A stretch of 64,000 nt of DNA from Hungatella sp. UBA4396 (GTDB lineage Bacteria; Bacillota; Clostridia; Lachnospirales; Lachnospiraceae). Positions within the stretch are counted from its first letter, which is position 1. Every line of letters begins with the position of its first letter. The position numbers and the translations under genes are program-made. Positions 33,559-42,414 of this stretch are shown piece after piece. The stretch covers positions 1 to 64,000 of the forward strand of contig DGRE01000032.1 in NCBI GenBank assembly GCA_002389905.1. The letters run 5' to 3'. Under the pieces are notes generated by a model. That model worked only from the letters and a program-made list of their open reading frames with translations, was not told the origin of the DNA and searched no databases.

Positions 33559-34620
33559 ATGGCGGTAAAATTTTATAAGCGTCTGCTGGCAGGGGCGGCT
33601 GTTTTTCTGGCCCTTTTGCTGGCAGGCTGCGGTGTTGAAGTCCAGGTCTCTTCTCCTTCAAGGGGAGGGGAAGCCGGGGGAAATTTAAAAGTTCATTTCA
33701 TTGATGTGGGACAGGGAGACAGCACCCTGATTGAGCAGGACGGGCATTTCATGCTCATAGATGCCGGGGAGCGGGATCAGGGAGAAGTGGTGGTTTCCTA
33801 TTTGAAAAAGCAAGGGGTTAAAAAGCTGGATTATGTGATCGGCACCCATCCTCATTCCGACCACATCGGAGGGATGGCAGAGGTTTTAAGGGCTTTTGAC
33901 ATTGAACGGGTGATTATGCCTGCAAAGGAGCATACGATCAGGACTTATGAAAACCTTTTGGATGAGATTGCCGCCCAAAACTTAAAAGTCACTCTTCCCA
34001 AGGTGGGGGATATTTATGAGCTGGGAGATACTTCTTTCCAGATCATAGCTCCGGTCCGGGATTATGGGGATAATTTAAATAACTGGTCTGTGGGAATCCG
34101 GCTGACTTACGGGGAAACAGGATTTGTCTTTTGCGGAGATGCGGAAAAAGAAGCGGAAGGGGATATAGTAAGCAATGGGCTGACTTTAAAGGCAGACGTG
34201 CTGAAGATTTCCCATCATGGAAGCAGCACTTCCTCCTCCAGCCGGTTTATGGATCTGGTGGACCCGGATTACGGGGTCATTTCCTGCGGGAAGAATAATG
34301 ATTACGGACATCCTCATAAGGAGATCAGGGCCATGCTGAAGGAGCGGAATATCAAAAGCTTCCGGACGGATGAACTGGGAACCATTGTAGCGGCCAGCGA
34401 TGGAAAAAGCGTCACCTTTCCCGGGCAGGAGACAGGGGATTCAGCTCCAGATGAGGCGGAAAGTCACGATTATGTGTTCAATACCAACACCAGGAAGTTC
34501 CATCTCCCTGACTGCAGGTCAGCCGCATCCATGAAAAAGGAAAATCGAAAGACTTATACAGGAACCAGGGAAGATGTGATAAAGATGGGATATGAGCCGT
34601 GCCAGATATGTAATCCTTAG
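33559..34620 (+). CDS. MBL-fold lipoprotein, ComEC C-terminal-like
   Basis: A lipoprotein signal ends in 'LLAGCG'. A metallo-beta-lactamase fold domain then begins at 'LKVHFIDVGQGDSTLIEQDG' with the metal motif 'GTHPHSDHIGG', 'FCGDAEKEAE' and 'KISHHGSSTSSSSRF', as in the extracellular nuclease-like domain of ComEC. A C-terminal segment with three Cys ('FHLPDCRSAAS', 'YEPCQICNP') is a small metal-binding or disulfide module seen in such proteins. It could be an extracellular nuclease or phosphodiesterase. A DUF3006 gene follows, its usual neighbour. Confidence 0.87.
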   Translation: MAVKFYKRLLAGAAVFLALLLAGCGVEVQVSSPSRGGEAGGNLKVHFIDVGQGDSTLIEQDGHFMLIDAGERDQGEVVVSYLKKQGVKKLDYVIGTHPHSDHIGGMAEVLRAFDIERVIMPAKEHTIRTYENLLDEIAAQNLKVTLPKVGDIYELGDTSFQIIAPVRDYGDNLNNWSVGIRLTYGETGFVFCGDAEKEAEGDIVSNGLTLKADVLKISHHGSSTSSSSRFMDLVDPDYGVISCGKNNDYGHPHKEIRAMLKERNIKSFRTDELGTIVAASDGKSVTFPGQETGDSAPDEAESHDYVFNTNTRKFHLPDCRSAASMKKENRKTYTGTREDVIKMGYEPCQICNP

Positions 34621-34653
34621 GCTGATTGAAAAATAAGGAGGGGGGAATTGTTT

Positions 34654-34866
34654 ATGAAATATATCATTGACCGGATCGGACCGGAAATTGCTGTCTGTGA
34701 GACTGAAGACGGCGGTATGATAAAGCTGAGGGCCGCAGAGCTTCCCATGGGAGCCAGGGAGGGAGATGTCCTTAAGTGGGAGCCGGAAGGCTGGAAGCTG
34801 GACCGGGAAGAAACTGAAAGGCGCAGGGAGAGTATGAGAAGGAAGCTGGAAAGTCTGATAGAATGA
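34654..34866 (+). CDS. DUF3006 family small protein
   Basis: The 70-residue protein fits DUF3006: a short beta-barrel-like domain ('IIDRIGPEIAVCETEDGGMIKL', 'AREGDVLKWE') plus a charged helical tail. The family commonly sits beside MBL-fold ComEC-like genes, as here. ATG at 34654 has GGAGGGGGG 8 bases upstream; a TTG at 34648 is less likely. Function is unknown. Confidence 0.82.
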   Translation: MKYIIDRIGPEIAVCETEDGGMIKLRAAELPMGAREGDVLKWEPEGWKLDREETERRRESMRRKLESLIE

Positions 34867-34879
34867 AGGATTTAAATTG

Positions 34880-35854
34880 ATGAAAAATTATATTGTACTG
34901 GACCTGGAATGGAACCAGAGCGCCGGAGGAACAGAAGAGACAATTGAGCATTTCCCCTTTGAGATCATAGAGATCGGAGCTGTTAAGCTCAATGAGGCCA
35001 TGGAGGAAATTGGGGAGTTCAGACGGCTTATCAGGCCCAGGGTCTATACCCGGCTTCATGAAAAGATACTGGAAGTGACCCATATGGATGAGAGAACTCT
35101 CGTGGATGAGGGCGTGGATTTTAAGGATGCCATCAGAGAGTTTCTCTTATGGTGCGGGGAGGATGGCCTGTTTTGCACCTGGGGTTCCATGGATTTGACG
35201 GAGCTGCAGAGGAATATGGCCTTTTATGGAATTCAGATTCCATTTCCCAAGCCCTTTTTGTACTATGACATCCAGAAACTTTACAGCCTTCTCTATAGTG
35301 ACGGAAAGGAACGCCAGTCCCTTGATATTGCCGTGACAGAGCGAAATCTGATGGAATCAAGACCATTTCACCGGGCCCTGGATGATGCCCACTATACGGG
35401 GCGCATTATGCAGGAAATGGATTTTGAGAAGGTGAAGCCATACTGGTCTACAGATTATTACCGCCTGCCTGAGAAGAAGGAAGAAGAGGTGTATTTGATC
35501 TTTCCGGATTATTCCAAATACATTTCAAGGCCCTTTGAGTCAAAGCAGGAGGCCATTGAGGACAAAACCGTAACAGATATAATCTGCTGTAAATGCGGAC
35601 GGATGCTGAGAAAGAAAATCAAATGGTTTACTGCAAACCAGAAGTTCTATACAGCCTTAGGCTGCTGTCCTGTCCATGGAAATGTGAAGGGAAAGATCCG
35701 CATGAGGCGCGGAGAGGATGGAAGGGTCTACGTGGTGAAGACCATGAGGCTGATAGGAGAAGAAGATATTAAAGGGATATACGAGAAAAAGGAAGAGGCC
35801 AGAAAGAAGCGGGTGGAAAAAACCAGGGTCCGGAATAAAAAAAAGAAGGGGTAA
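34880..35854 (+). CDS. DEDDh 3'-5' exonuclease with C-terminal zinc-finger-like domain
   Basis: The 324-residue protein begins 'NYIVLDLEWNQ', giving the first DEDD Asp and Glu, and has 'HRALDDAHYT', giving the final His and Asp of a DEDDh exonuclease (KapD/ERI-1-like). The C-terminal third contains a four-cysteine group ('IICCKCGRMLRKK' and 'GCCPVHG') and a very basic tail, consistent with nucleic-acid binding. The start at 34880 follows GAAGGA. It is convergent with the carboxypeptidase gene. Confidence 0.87.
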   Translation: MKNYIVLDLEWNQSAGGTEETIEHFPFEIIEIGAVKLNEAMEEIGEFRRLIRPRVYTRLHEKILEVTHMDERTLVDEGVDFKDAIREFLLWCGEDGLFCTWGSMDLTELQRNMAFYGIQIPFPKPFLYYDIQKLYSLLYSDGKERQSLDIAVTERNLMESRPFHRALDDAHYTGRIMQEMDFEKVKPYWSTDYYRLPEKKEEEVYLIFPDYSKYISRPFESKQEAIEDKTVTDIICCKCGRMLRKKIKWFTANQKFYTALGCCPVHGNVKGKIRMRRGEDGRVYVVKTMRLIGEEDIKGIYEKKEEARKKRVEKTRVRNKKKKG

Positions 35855-35865
35855 GGATAAAAGGA

Positions 35866-35904
35866 AAGGATACTCACAGACTGAAATCTGTGAGTATCCT
35901 TTTC
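35866..35904. terminator. Bidirectional intrinsic terminator
   Basis: AAGGATACTCACAGA (35866-35880) pairs perfectly with 35887-35901 around CTGAAA. It lies exactly between two convergent genes and touches the stop codon of the carboxypeptidase gene. Confidence 0.88.
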
Positions 35905-37393
35905 AAAATTTGATTTTACCGCCCCGGCGGCCTCTGCGCTTTCTGGGAGAGGTGCTGCGCCTTTGTGCCATAATGGAGTTGAACTCATCGGCGGAGATAC
36001 CGGAATCCTGGAGCCGCCTCATGCGCTGTTCCCTGCGGATTAAAAATTCCTGCTCTTCTCTGTGTTTGCGGTAGATCAGAAAGGATATAATACCGCCCAA
36101 TGCCGCGATGAGGGCCACACTTCCTAAAATCAGCCAGGCGGTCAGTGGGATTTCAAATGGCCGTAAGGCTCTTTCCCGGTAGTCGTCTGAAGCAGAAGGA
36201 CTTGCCGGTTCCTCAAAGGACAAAGGAGTCTGGGGTGCCGGTTTTTCCTCGTTGGTCTGAAGCAGAGCCTGATTCACCTCTAAAAAGGTGCAGCCTACCA
36301 CCCGGTCGTTATAGCGGTAATTGATCTTTGCAATGGCGCCCTCCGGATCTCCTGATGAGATATCATAGCTCAGCTCAGGCACAGCATCGGAAAACACTGC
36401 TGTTTTAGGAAGGATAATCCGGCTGTCAGGGTCTAGAATCAGGGCCTCGGGCTTGCTGATGGACAGACTGCTGAAATTTAAATCATTGGTGATGCCATTG
36501 TAGGTTTTTTCATACTCTGCAGCCTTTAAAGAAACAAAGTTTTCAAAGCCAAAGTCTAAAAGTCCCCTGGTATCTGTCCAGTACTGGGGTTTGGAGCCTT
36601 TTAAAATAACAGTGATCAGCTTTAAATCATTTTTTTCTGCAAAGGTCACCAGGGTGTTGCCTGCCAGAGTGGTGTAGCCTGTCTTTCCTCCGATGACACC
36701 CGGATAATAAAAGGAATCATTTTTTTTCATCATTCTATGGCCGGGAGAGATGTGAACACCGTCTGGATTGCCGGCATTGGGAGGGAGCTTATAATAGGTT
36801 GTGGAGTCAATTTCTTTAAAAACAGGGTTTTTGAAGGCGGCTTTGGTAATAAGAGCCATATCGTAGGCAGAGGTATAATGCTCTGGGTTATTCAGACCGC
36901 TTGGATTGGCAAAATGGGAGTTGGTACAGCCGAGTTCTTTTGCTTTGACGTTCATCATATCTGCGAAATCTTCCGTGGTTCCTGCCACATGCTCTGCCAG
37001 GGCATTGGCCGATTCGTTGGCCGATTTAAGCAAGAGGGCATAGAGACAGTCTTTCACTGACAGCTTGTCCCCTACGCTGATCCCTGCACTGCTGCTGTTT
37101 TCCTCTACATTGTATACGGCGTTGTGGGAAAAAGTCACGATTTCATCCAGGTCACAGTTTTCGATTACAACAAGTGCTGTTAAAATCTTTGTGATACTGG
37201 CCGGAAAATACTGTTGGTGGATGTTCTGACCCCAGAGCACAGTTCCTGTATCTGCATCCATCAGTATGGCTCCTTCGGCCTGGGCGGAGGCGCTGGAAGG
37301 CCATTCAGGAGCTGCCCAGACAGAAGAAAAGGAGGATACAGAGAAAATAAAGCACAGGAAATATAGGAAAATTCTTTTTGTAAATTGAGTCAT
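35903..37393 (-). CDS. D-alanyl-D-alanine carboxypeptidase (PBP5/DacA type)
   Basis: The protein has a signal peptide and the three serine-peptidase S11 motifs: 'SITK' (active-site Ser), 'SAN' in 'KSANESANAL', and 'KTG' in 'GGKTGYTTLAG'. A PBP5 C-terminal-like beta domain, a membrane helix ('LTAWLILGSVALIAALGGIISFLIYR' region) and a basic cytoplasmic tail follow. It trims the terminal D-Ala from peptidoglycan stem peptides. The second Met (37393) is chosen because GGAGAG lies 10 bases upstream. Unlike classic DacA, which ends in an amphipathic helix, this one ends in a true membrane span and a tail of about 50 residues. Confidence 0.88.
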   Translation of the reverse strand: MTQFTKRIFLYFLCFIFSVSSFSSVWAAPEWPSSASAQAEGAILMDADTGTVLWGQNIHQQYFPASITKILTALVVIENCDLDEIVTFSHNAVYNVEENSSSAGISVGDKLSVKDCLYALLLKSANESANALAEHVAGTTEDFADMMNVKAKELGCTNSHFANPSGLNNPEHYTSAYDMALITKAAFKNPVFKEIDSTTYYKLPPNAGNPDGVHISPGHRMMKKNDSFYYPGVIGGKTGYTTLAGNTLVTFAEKNDLKLITVILKGSKPQYWTDTRGLLDFGFENFVSLKAAEYEKTYNGITNDLNFSSLSISKPEALILDPDSRIILPKTAVFSDAVPELSYDISSGDPEGAIAKINYRYNDRVVGCTFLEVNQALLQTNEEKPAPQTPLSFEEPASPSASDDYRERALRPFEIPLTAWLILGSVALIAALGGIISFLIYRKHREEQEFLIRREQRMRRLQDSGISADEFNSIMAQRRSTSPRKRRGRRGGKIKF

Positions 37394-37478
37394 ATTGAAT
37401 AATCTCTCCATAAAATAGATTCGGTTTCCGATAATTGTCCAACTTACAGTATAGGTTATTTACTCTTACAAGTAAAGA

Positions 37479-38174
37479 TTATTTGCGATTTTTCCTGTAT
37501 TTACGCATAAAAAACAGGCAGAGAACCAGGATGAGAAGAACACAGAAAAAGTAGATGGCCCCGATGAGAAACACCGTATCCCGGAAAAAGCCTTCCGGTA
37601 CAATGTTGATCAGCATGTCCGTTGCCGGGTCCAAAATCCACAAATCGTTATTGAAAAACATGTGGTGAAACAGGATGAAGTATCTGGTAAAGTCCGTGGA
37701 AATAATCCCTGCCACAGCAGCGGAAGCGGCAAAAAACAAGCCTGTTCCAGCCAATACGGCCCGGGGAAAGACTTTTTTCACAGGGGCTTTTAAAAGAAAG
37801 AGCCCGGCCAGGCAGAACGCCATGGCTATGAGGCAGCCTCTCCGTATGGCAATGCCGCCTAAGAACAGCCCCTTCACATCCTCCATATGGGCGATTTCCC
37901 GTTCATTAAAAAATTCCCGTCTCACCCCTCCCATGGTGGTTTCCACATGAAGGTCTTCCCTGTCATCCCTAAGGTATGCCATCATCTCGTCCGTGACCTC
38001 CAATAAGTCTTCCATTGTCATGGAAACATCCTGAGTCACGTTGTATTTGGCATATTCCTTCTCAAAAAATCCGGGAACCCAGTAAACAGCGGCTTCAATG
38101 GAAGTAAATAAAAGCACAGTCATAAGGCAGATTGAAAAAATGATTCCAAGGGTATATTGCAGAATTCGTTTCAT
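37479..38174 (-). CDS. TIGR01906/DUF1461 family integral membrane protein
   Basis: The 231-residue protein has about four membrane helices and a large extracytoplasmic loop after the first ('AKYNVTQDVSMTMEDLLEVTDEMMAYLRDDRE' region), followed by 'FNEREIAHMEDVKGLF', the hallmark of this Firmicutes family. 'FILFHHMFFNNDLWILDP' is also conserved in it. Function is unknown. It is preceded by AAAGGAGAAATTTT and lies 20 bases after the TRIC-type gene, so they are probably cotranscribed. Confidence 0.82.
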   Translation of the reverse strand: MKRILQYTLGIIFSICLMTVLLFTSIEAAVYWVPGFFEKEYAKYNVTQDVSMTMEDLLEVTDEMMAYLRDDREDLHVETTMGGVRREFFNEREIAHMEDVKGLFLGGIAIRRGCLIAMAFCLAGLFLLKAPVKKVFPRAVLAGTGLFFAASAAVAGIISTDFTRYFILFHHMFFNNDLWILDPATDMLINIVPEGFFRDTVFLIGAIYFFCVLLILVLCLFFMRKYRKNRK

Positions 38175-38194
38175 AAAATTTCTCCTTTTGTGGC

Positions 38195-38845
38195 TTAATG
38201 TCTGGTTGCGGTAGGCAGGTTCCAGCAGAAATGGGTGGCTAAAAGGCGGATTAGAATTACGGTGCAGGCCCCTGTCAGCATGGCTAAATCTCCGTTTATT
38301 TTATCCATCAGCCCTGTATAGAGAAGGGCTCCGGCAATGGAGGCACAGGCATAGATGTGTTTTCTCAGCACATAGGGAGTCTGTCCGGCCATAATGTCCC
38401 TTAAGATTCCGCCGCCCACTCCCGTGATGACACCTAAAAAGATGACGAGAAAATCATAGTCCCCATAGCCGGAAAGGACTGCTGTGTCAATGCCCACCAC
38501 GGTAAAGGCTCCCAGACCTATGGCGTCAAAGATATTCATGACCTTTTCATAGGTTTCTATGGAACGGCTGTCCAGGAATCTCTGATTCATCCTCACAATA
38601 GCAAATAAAAGCAGGACTGTTGCAAAGGCCAGCATTACATAGACAGGATCTTTAAAAAGGGCGGGAGGCACATTTCCGATGATGATGTCCCTCAGCATTC
38701 CGCCGCCAACGGCAGTCGTGACGCCTAAGACCACCACTCCAAGAAGATCAAGCTGTTTTTTTATGGCAACCATGGCCCCGGAAGAGGCAAAGGCAATGGT
38801 TCCGATTACTTCTACAAAGAAAAATAAGGAAAGATCTATTTTCAT
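38195..38845 (-). CDS. Trimeric intracellular cation channel family protein (UPF0126)
   Basis: The 216-residue membrane protein has two repeats of the TRIC/YicG family, each with 'GGGMLRDIIIGNVPP' and 'GGGILRDIMAGQTPY' type glycine-rich kinks, and about seven helices. Prokaryotic TRIC proteins form trimeric cation channels; some relatives have been linked to glycine transport. ATG at 38845 has GGAGG at 7 bases; the longer frame to 38944 lacks a site. It is divergent from selD. Confidence 0.87.
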   Translation of the reverse strand: MKIDLSLFFFVEVIGTIAFASSGAMVAIKKQLDLLGVVVLGVTTAVGGGMLRDIIIGNVPPALFKDPVYVMLAFATVLLLFAIVRMNQRFLDSRSIETYEKVMNIFDAIGLGAFTVVGIDTAVLSGYGDYDFLVIFLGVITGVGGGILRDIMAGQTPYVLRKHIYACASIAGALLYTGLMDKINGDLAMLTGACTVILIRLLATHFCWNLPTATRH

Positions 38846-38969
38846 TCCAAACCTCCGGTTTATTCTCTTAAGGAAATTAAAGAAAGTATAAGTTTTGAAG
38901 GGGAGTTTGTCAATGCAGAATGAATATAAAAAAACAGGGGTCAATCAAAGGAGATCCCAGATTAAAAAA

Positions 38970-38998
38970 TTGACTTGCATTTTGCTCTGAAATTATAT
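38970..38998 (+). promoter_or_regulatory. Probable selD promoter
   Basis: TTGACT at 38970-38975 is followed after 17-18 bases by TTATAT/TATATA. It lies about 75 bases before the selD start in the divergent spacer with the TRIC-type gene. The -10 is approximate. Confidence 0.5.
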
Positions 38999-39073
38999 AT
39001 TATATTGGAAAAATTACAAATAAACAATTGGATATCCTATATTCTATGGATATTCAGGAGGGCGGTGTTTTAA

Positions 39074-40129
39074 ATGGAGCAGAAAGGACTGCTTACGAAA
39101 TTTGTTTCAGGCGGAGGCTGAGCGTCAAAATTAGGGCCGGGGGCCCTTTCCAGTATTATTGATGGTCTGCCGAAGCAATGGGACCCAGCCTTGCTTGTGG
39201 GCTTTGATACGGCAGATGATGCCTGTGTATATCAGATCAGCCAGGATATGGCCATTATACAGACGGCAGATTTTTTTCCGCCAATGGTGGATGATCCTTA
39301 TTTATTTGGTAAAATTGCAGCGGCCAATGCTTTTTCTGACGTTTATGCCATGGGAGGAGAACCGAAGCTGGCCTTAAACCTGCTTTGTGTCAACCCCTGC
39401 CTGGGAAATGAGGTAGTAAGGGAAATCCTGAGGGGAGGTTCCGAACAGGCCATAAAGGCAGGGTGTATCATAACCGGAGGCCACACCATTGAGGATGAGG
39501 TGCCCAAATACGGCTTAAGCGTTACAGGATTCATCCATCCGGACCAGGTGCTGAAAAACGTGGGGGCCCGGCCCGGGGATGTGCTGGTTCTGACAAAACC
39601 TTTGGGTTCTGGAATTGTATTAACTGCTTTAAAGGCGGAGTTTATAGAGCCTGGGGATTGCAACGACATGTTTGATGCCATGGCTTCCTTAAATAAGGAA
39701 GCGGCAAAAGCCATGAAGGGCCTGTCTGTTCACGCATGTACGGATATAACAGGCTTTGGACTTTTAGGACATCTCTATGAAATGGCTTCCGGCAGTGACG
39801 TTACCATATCTGTCTTTGCGGATCAGCTTCCCCTCTTTCCTCTGGCTGAGGAAATGGCCCTTTCCGGGCTGGTGCCTGCCGGGGCTTACCGGAATTTTGA
39901 TTATATCAGACCCTTTGTCCGGATTATGCCGGATGTGAGTCAGGCAATGATTGATATTGCTTCTGATGCCCAGACCTCAGGCGGTTTATGCATCGCTTTG
40001 CCGGAGGAAGAGGCAGATATCTTATTAAGAAGGCTTAAGAATGCAGGGGCACAGGGATATAAGATAGGAACAGTCAAAGAAGGCTCAGATAAAAAGATTG
40101 AATTATCCTATATGCAAAAACACAAGTGA
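39074..40129 (+). CDS. selD: Selenophosphate synthetase, a selenoprotein (in-frame UGA)
   Basis: Read through the TGA at 39119-39121 as Sec16, this gives a 351-residue SelD: 'FVSGGG-Sec-ASKLGPGALSSI', where Sec replaces the usual catalytic Cys, followed by 'VGFDTADDACVYQ', 'PPMVDDPYLFGKIAAANAFSDVYAMGG', 'GGHTIEDEVPKYGLSVTGF' and 'ACTDITGFGLLGH'. SelD makes monoselenophosphate from selenide and ATP, the Se donor for Sec-tRNA. Starting at 39191 would delete the active site. AGGAGGGCGG precedes the ATG at 39074. A terminator hairpin overlaps the stop codon, so selD is probably monocistronic at the head of the Sec island. Confidence 0.95.
39119..39147 (+). promoter_or_regulatory. Sec UGA codon and bacterial SECIS of selD
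   Basis: TGA at 39119-39121 is followed by AGGGCC (39133-39138), loop GGG, and GGCCCT (39142-39147). The G-rich apical loop lies 18-20 bases after the UGA, within the distance known for SelB-recognised bacterial SECIS elements. Confidence 0.72.
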
Positions 40130-40150
40130 TAGAATGCTTGTGTTTTTTTT
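40118..40150 (+). terminator. Intrinsic terminator overlapping the selD stop codon
   Basis: AAACACAAG (40118-40126) pairs with CTTGTGTTT (40137-40145) around a 10-base loop that contains the selD stop, followed by a T run. Confidence 0.78.
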
Positions 40151-40271
40151 ATGTGTAAAATACTCAAAAAAATAATTCAGAAATTATGTGTTTTATATAT
40201 ATTATCTGTAAAAAAGTTTGGCTTTATAAAAAAAGGGAATAAAGCATGATCAAAATATAAAAAAAGCTTTA

Positions 40272-40326
40272 TTGTAACAGTGGAAGAAAGTGGTATAATA
40301 TATAAAGTAGATTGTCTACAATCTAC
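40272..40326 (+). promoter_or_regulatory. Promoter and palindrome upstream of tRNA-Sec
   Basis: TTGTAA (40272-40277), a 16-base spacer and TATAAT (40294-40299) form a promoter about 55 bases before the tRNA. Just past the start lies a perfect 8-4-8 inverted repeat, GTAGATTG-TCTA-CAATCTAC (40307-40326), a candidate operator or leader hairpin. Confidence 0.6.
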
Positions 40327-40355
40327 AATATGTAGTTTATAATCTTATACATAAT

Positions 40356-40449
40356 GGAAGCAGACAGGTAACTGGTGTGCCTACCGGTCTTCAAAACCGT
40401 GTTGCGGCTAATCGTCGTGGGTGGGTTCGATTCCCATATGCTTCCGCCA
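40356..40449 (+). tRNA. selC: tRNA-Sec (anticodon TCA)
   Basis: GGAAGCA (40356) pairs with TGCTTCC before the G discriminator (40446) and the encoded CCA (40447-40449). The anticodon loop is CTTCAAA with TCA, read as UGA. The T arm is GTGGG-TTCGATT-CCCAT, and the long variable arm (GCGGC...GTCGT with G-T pairs) is typical of tRNA-Sec. At 94 bases with CCA it has the family's usual length. It lies between selD and selB. Confidence 0.95.
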
Positions 40450-40524
40450 AAAACAATTCACATTTACATAAATTGTACCCCATTTGTTAAAAAAATATCA
40501 TAATATTGAATCTGGGTGAGGAAA

Positions 40525-42402
40525 ATGGAAAGCATAATCGTAGGCACAGCAGGACATATTGATCACGGAAAAACAGCATTGGTAAAAGCTCTTACGGGTC
40601 ATGATACGGACACGCTGGCTGAAGAAAAGAAAAGAGGAATTTCAATTAATCTTGGCTTTACCAGCTTTCAGCTTCCCAGCGGACGTATCCTCGGCATTGT
40701 AGATGTGCCGGGGCATGAGCGGTTTATCAAAAATATGCTGGCAGGAGCCACAGGAATTGATGCCGCTCTTCTTATTATTGCGGCCAATGAAGGCATTATG
40801 CCTCAGACCAGGGAGCACATGGACATTTTAAGCTATCTGGGAATACAGAAATATCTGATCGTGCTCACCAAAATTGATATGGTAGACGAGGATTTCAAAG
40901 AGCTGGTGATTGATGACATCCGTTCCTCTATAAAAGGAAGCTTTTTAGAGGGAACAAAGATCGTAGAGGTGGATTCTCTCAGCAGAAAAGGATTTGAGGA
41001 GCTGACAGCGGAGCTGGAAAGCCTGACTTCTGATATCAGGAAGCGCAGCTTTACAAAAAAGCCCCGAATGAATATAGACCGGATTTTTTCCGTAAAAGGA
41101 TACGGAACCGTAGTGACCGGAACATTGATGGAAGGCATGATGAAAACAGAGGATGAACTGATGGTTTATCCCCAGGGAATTCCTGTGAAGGTCCGTAATC
41201 TCCAGGTTCATGACCATGATGTGGATTCTGCATATGCGGGTCAGAGAACGGCAATCAACTTATCCAATGTATCAGTGGATGACTTAAAGAGGGGAAATAC
41301 CGTTGCAGCAAAGGAAAGCGTATACGTAACAAACATAATTGATGTTAAGTTTTCCATTGTTCAGGAAACGAAATTTGAAATAGGCAGGTTTTATAAGCTG
41401 AAGCTGTATGTGGGGGCATCGGAAGAAGTGGCCCGGTTTGTACCCATCAGCCATAAAAAGGCAAAGGCAGGAGATGAGGGCTATGCTCAGATTCTTCTGG
41501 ATCATGAGATATCTGTTTTAAAAGGGGACCGTTTTGTACTGAGAACCATTTCTCCGGTCACCACCATCGGAGGCGGGGTGATCATAGATCCAAAGCCCGT
41601 AAGATATAAAAATAATTCTGATGAGCGGGTCCGTTCTCTTCAGATGAAGGATTCCGCATCTGATGAGGAAATCATGGAAGAATATATTAAAAACAATCCA
41701 TTTTCCACATTTCAGCAGATAACCGCATTTTTAAATAAGGATGTGGAAGAAAGCGGGCTGAAAGAGTTGGAGGAAAACGGGATTATTTTATCCATAGAAA
41801 AGCAGTACATACATGCAGAATACCTGATGCATTACAGGTATATGGCGGAAGAGGTCTTAAAGGATTACCACAAAAAGAACATGCTGCGCAGAGGAATTCC
41901 AAAGGCAGAATTGCTGGAAAAGCTGGATCTGCCCAATAAGAAGCAATCAGAAATACTGCTGAAATATCTGGCATCCAATGACATGGTAAAGATAGAGCAA
42001 AGCCTGGTTTCCTGCCGGGATTTTGAACCCATTCTCACAGAGAGGCAAAAGAAGATAAAGGATGAGCTGATGAAAACCATCAGGTCAGGCGGGTATACCC
42101 TTCTGACGGCTAAAGAGCTTACAGAAAATGAAAAGGAAAAAGAACAGGTTCTTGAATTTCTGCTGCAGGGCGATTTGCTCATGCTTCCAGGACAATATGT
42201 TCTCACCGGAGACCAGTATTTAAAAGCCAGGGAAACAGCAGAAAGGCTTTTTCGGGAAAAGGGCGTGTTAAAGCTTCCTGATTTCAGGGATTCCATCGAC
42301 ACCAGCCGGAAGTTCGCTTTAATGCTTCTGGAGAAATTTGACCAGGAGAAATTCACCTTACGCCAGGGAGAAGACAGAGTATTAAATACTAAAAAAATAT
42401 AA
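40525..42402 (+). CDS. selB: Selenocysteine-specific elongation factor SelB
   Basis: The 625-residue GTPase begins 'GTAGHIDHGKTALVKALTG' (G1), with 'GISINLGF' (G2), 'DVPGHERFIKNM' (G3) and 'LTKIDMVD' (G4). EF-Tu-like domains 2 and 3 follow, then a C-terminal third of winged-helix repeats that read the mRNA SECIS. SelB delivers Sec-tRNA to UGA codons with a SECIS. ATG at 40525 is taken over GTG at 40516, with GTGAGG just upstream. It lies 75 bases after tRNA-Sec and 12 bases before trxB. Confidence 0.96.
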   Translation: MESIIVGTAGHIDHGKTALVKALTGHDTDTLAEEKKRGISINLGFTSFQLPSGRILGIVDVPGHERFIKNMLAGATGIDAALLIIAANEGIMPQTREHMDILSYLGIQKYLIVLTKIDMVDEDFKELVIDDIRSSIKGSFLEGTKIVEVDSLSRKGFEELTAELESLTSDIRKRSFTKKPRMNIDRIFSVKGYGTVVTGTLMEGMMKTEDELMVYPQGIPVKVRNLQVHDHDVDSAYAGQRTAINLSNVSVDDLKRGNTVAAKESVYVTNIIDVKFSIVQETKFEIGRFYKLKLYVGASEEVARFVPISHKKAKAGDEGYAQILLDHEISVLKGDRFVLRTISPVTTIGGGVIIDPKPVRYKNNSDERVRSLQMKDSASDEEIMEEYIKNNPFSTFQQITAFLNKDVEESGLKELEENGIILSIEKQYIHAEYLMHYRYMAEEVLKDYHKKNMLRRGIPKAELLEKLDLPNKKQSEILLKYLASNDMVKIEQSLVSCRDFEPILTERQKKIKDELMKTIRSGGYTLLTAKELTENEKEKEQVLEFLLQGDLLMLPGQYVLTGDQYLKARETAERLFREKGVLKLPDFRDSIDTSRKFALMLLEKFDQEKFTLRQGEDRVLNTKKI

Positions 42403-42414
42403 TGGAGGTACACT

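Noticed and set aside
39119..39121. In-frame stops in selD, grdA and grdH as signs of pseudogenes
   Set aside because: All three are TGA, lie at known Sec positions, are followed by hairpins, and the window encodes selA, selB, selD and tRNA-Sec.
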